A stretch of 64,000 nt of DNA from Chamaea fasciata (taxonomy: Eukaryota; Chordata; Aves; Passeriformes; Sylviidae): assembly GCA_029207755.1 (NCBI GenBank), contig JARCOQ010000083.1, forward strand, positions 248,001 through 312,000, in the 5' to 3' direction. Of this stretch, positions 63,275 to 64,000 are shown in pieces (position 1 is the stretch's first letter; the number at the start of each line of letters is the position of its first letter). The notes beneath the pieces are model-generated. The model made no database searches. It saw nothing but the letters and a program-made list of their open reading frames with translations, and was not told where the DNA came from. A program made the translations under genes and the position numbers.

Positions 63275-64000
63275 TTAATTTCCTGTTGCAGTTCCCCGAG
63301 TGAGTTTCAACTTTAAGTCTCCGGCTGGGCTGATGACCTTCCACCTAGGTTCGGGCACTGGTCCTTTTATACGACTGGCGTGAGTCCACCCCCGCTCTGC
63401 TGTCCGTACTGCTGTATTTGTTGTGAGAAGCACCAGATATGGACCATCCCAATGGGGCTGGAGAGTAGTTTCTTTCCAAGTTCGGATTAAGACCCAGTCT
63501 CCCGGTTGCACCTGATGTAGAGTGATATTTAAGGGTGGTCTCTGCAATATCTGCCCTTTTTCCCATAACTTCTTCCTAAAGTCCATCATCTCGGTTATAT
63601 ATGTTTTCATTTGTTTATCAATTATTCCGGGGTGGTCTCGAGGCATACCTGCATCATACGGCATCCCATACAGCATTTCAAAAGGAGATATCCCCACATC
63701 AGATCGGGGCAGAGTTCTGAGATTTAACAAAGCCAGGGGGAGACACTTAATCCAATTAAGTTTGGTTTCTAAAGTTAACTTCGTTAGCTGTTTCTTTAAT
63801 TCTCCATTAACTCTCTCTACTAACCCCGAACTTTGAGGATGCCACGGGGTATGTTCTTCCCATCTAATTCCAAGGGCTTCTGACAAGGCCTTAATAACTT
63901 TTGATACAAAGTGTGGTCCTTGGTCTGAGTCTATACTTTCAGCTACTCCATACCTGGGCACAATTTGTTCTAGTAACACTTTGGCCACCGTGTGTGCAGT
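63275..64000 (-). CDS. pol: Retroviral Pol, integrase C-terminal part (partial)
   Basis: The frame is open from the window edge and ends at TAA (63,277-63,275), giving 241 visible residues. They cover the second half of the integrase catalytic core and the C-terminal domain. Counting from the Val of VAKVLLEQ (63,988), Asp22 in SDQGPHF and Glu58 in SSGLVERV are separated by exactly 35 residues, the D-35-E spacing of retroviral integrases. The first catalytic Asp and the zinc-binding N-terminus lie outside the window. A GPY/F-type module with WDGPYLVLL lies at about 180-188, typical of gamma- and epsilon-like integrases. The enzyme joins viral DNA ends to host DNA. No frameshift or internal stop is seen. 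Protease, reverse transcriptase and RNase H would be upstream, beyond 64,000. An env or accessory splice acceptor probably lies inside or near this segment but cannot be fixed from sequence alone. Confidence 0.95.
   Translation of the reverse strand, partial: TAHTVAKVLLEQIVPRYGVAESIDSDQGPHFVSKVIKALSEALGIRWEEHTPWHPQSSGLVERVNGELKKQLTKLTLETKLNWIKCLPLALLNLRTLPRSDVGISPFEMLYGMPYDAGMPRDHPGIIDKQMKTYITEMMDFRKKLWEKGQILQRPPLNITLHQVQPGDWVLIRTWKETTLQPHWDGPYLVLLTTNTAVRTAERGWTHASRIKGPVPEPRWKVISPAGDLKLKLTRGTATGN

Larger units (their letters stand above)
60293..64000 (-). mobile_element. Endogenous gammaretrovirus-like provirus, 3' part
   Basis: A minus-strand provirus entering from the right window edge. 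In transcription order it contains the pol 3' end (to 63,275), a cysteine-rich ORF (63,259-62,588), env (62,721-60,694), a polypurine tract and the 3' LTR (60,676-60,293). The Env has the CWLC motif, the CX6CC motif and the conserved TM segment typical of gammaretroviral envelopes, and the integrase is of the same class. All frames in view are uninterrupted. Gag, protease, reverse transcriptase, primer binding site and 5' LTR lie beyond the window, so neither the tRNA primer nor the target duplication can be checked. The last four host bases on the left would be GAAG (60,289-60,292). Confidence 0.95.

Overview
The window looks like chromosomal DNA of a bird, most likely a songbird. This is inferred from the solo LTR at 39,685-40,411, whose ends and internal text resemble ERVL-type LTRs I associate with finch-like genomes, and from an avian-style AT-rich non-coding stretch next to a gammaretrovirus-like provirus. 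No host protein-coding gene could be supported. Only retroviral genes are called as CDS.

Region 1 (1-43,337) is one huge tandem array of a roughly 47-bp unit, still running at the left window edge. From 1 to about 30,950 the units read in one direction, with the shared core CCATGGATCC. From about 30,996 to 43,337 the same unit reads in the opposite direction, with core GGATCCATGG, so the array contains an inversion. The first arm is organised into higher-order repeats of about 1.0-2.1 kb. Larger blocks are copied almost without change at offsets of 2,329, 7,559, 9,299 and 1,740 bp, and hybrid units sit at their joints, as unequal exchange would leave. The second arm is more diverged, and a 727-bp solo LTR with a 5-bp target duplication sits inside it. 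The many long open frames on both strands of the array follow from a unit consensus that contains no stop triplet on either strand, so they are not annotated as genes.

Region 2 (43,338-60,292) is single-copy, AT-rich DNA without a supportable coding gene. It holds two homopolymer-rich tracts, a 107-bp dispersed duplicate pair, a small palindromic duplicate and two short tandem duplications. It also has two perfect consensus 5' splice donors, both on the minus strand, which suggests (but does not show) that it lies in the intron or UTR of a minus-strand gene.

Region 3 (60,293-64,000) is the 3' part of a minus-strand endogenous retrovirus running off the right edge. In viral order it has the end of pol (integrase, complete D-35-E second half and GPY/F domain), a 223-codon cysteine-rich ORF that I do not recognise, a full-length gammaretroviral-type env, a polypurine tract and a 384-bp 3' LTR with TATA box and AATAAA. 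All three reading frames are uninterrupted, so the insertion is probably young. The cysteine-rich, arginine-tailed ORF between pol and env, whose 3' end overlaps the 5' end of the longest env frame, is the most promising candidate for something undescribed.
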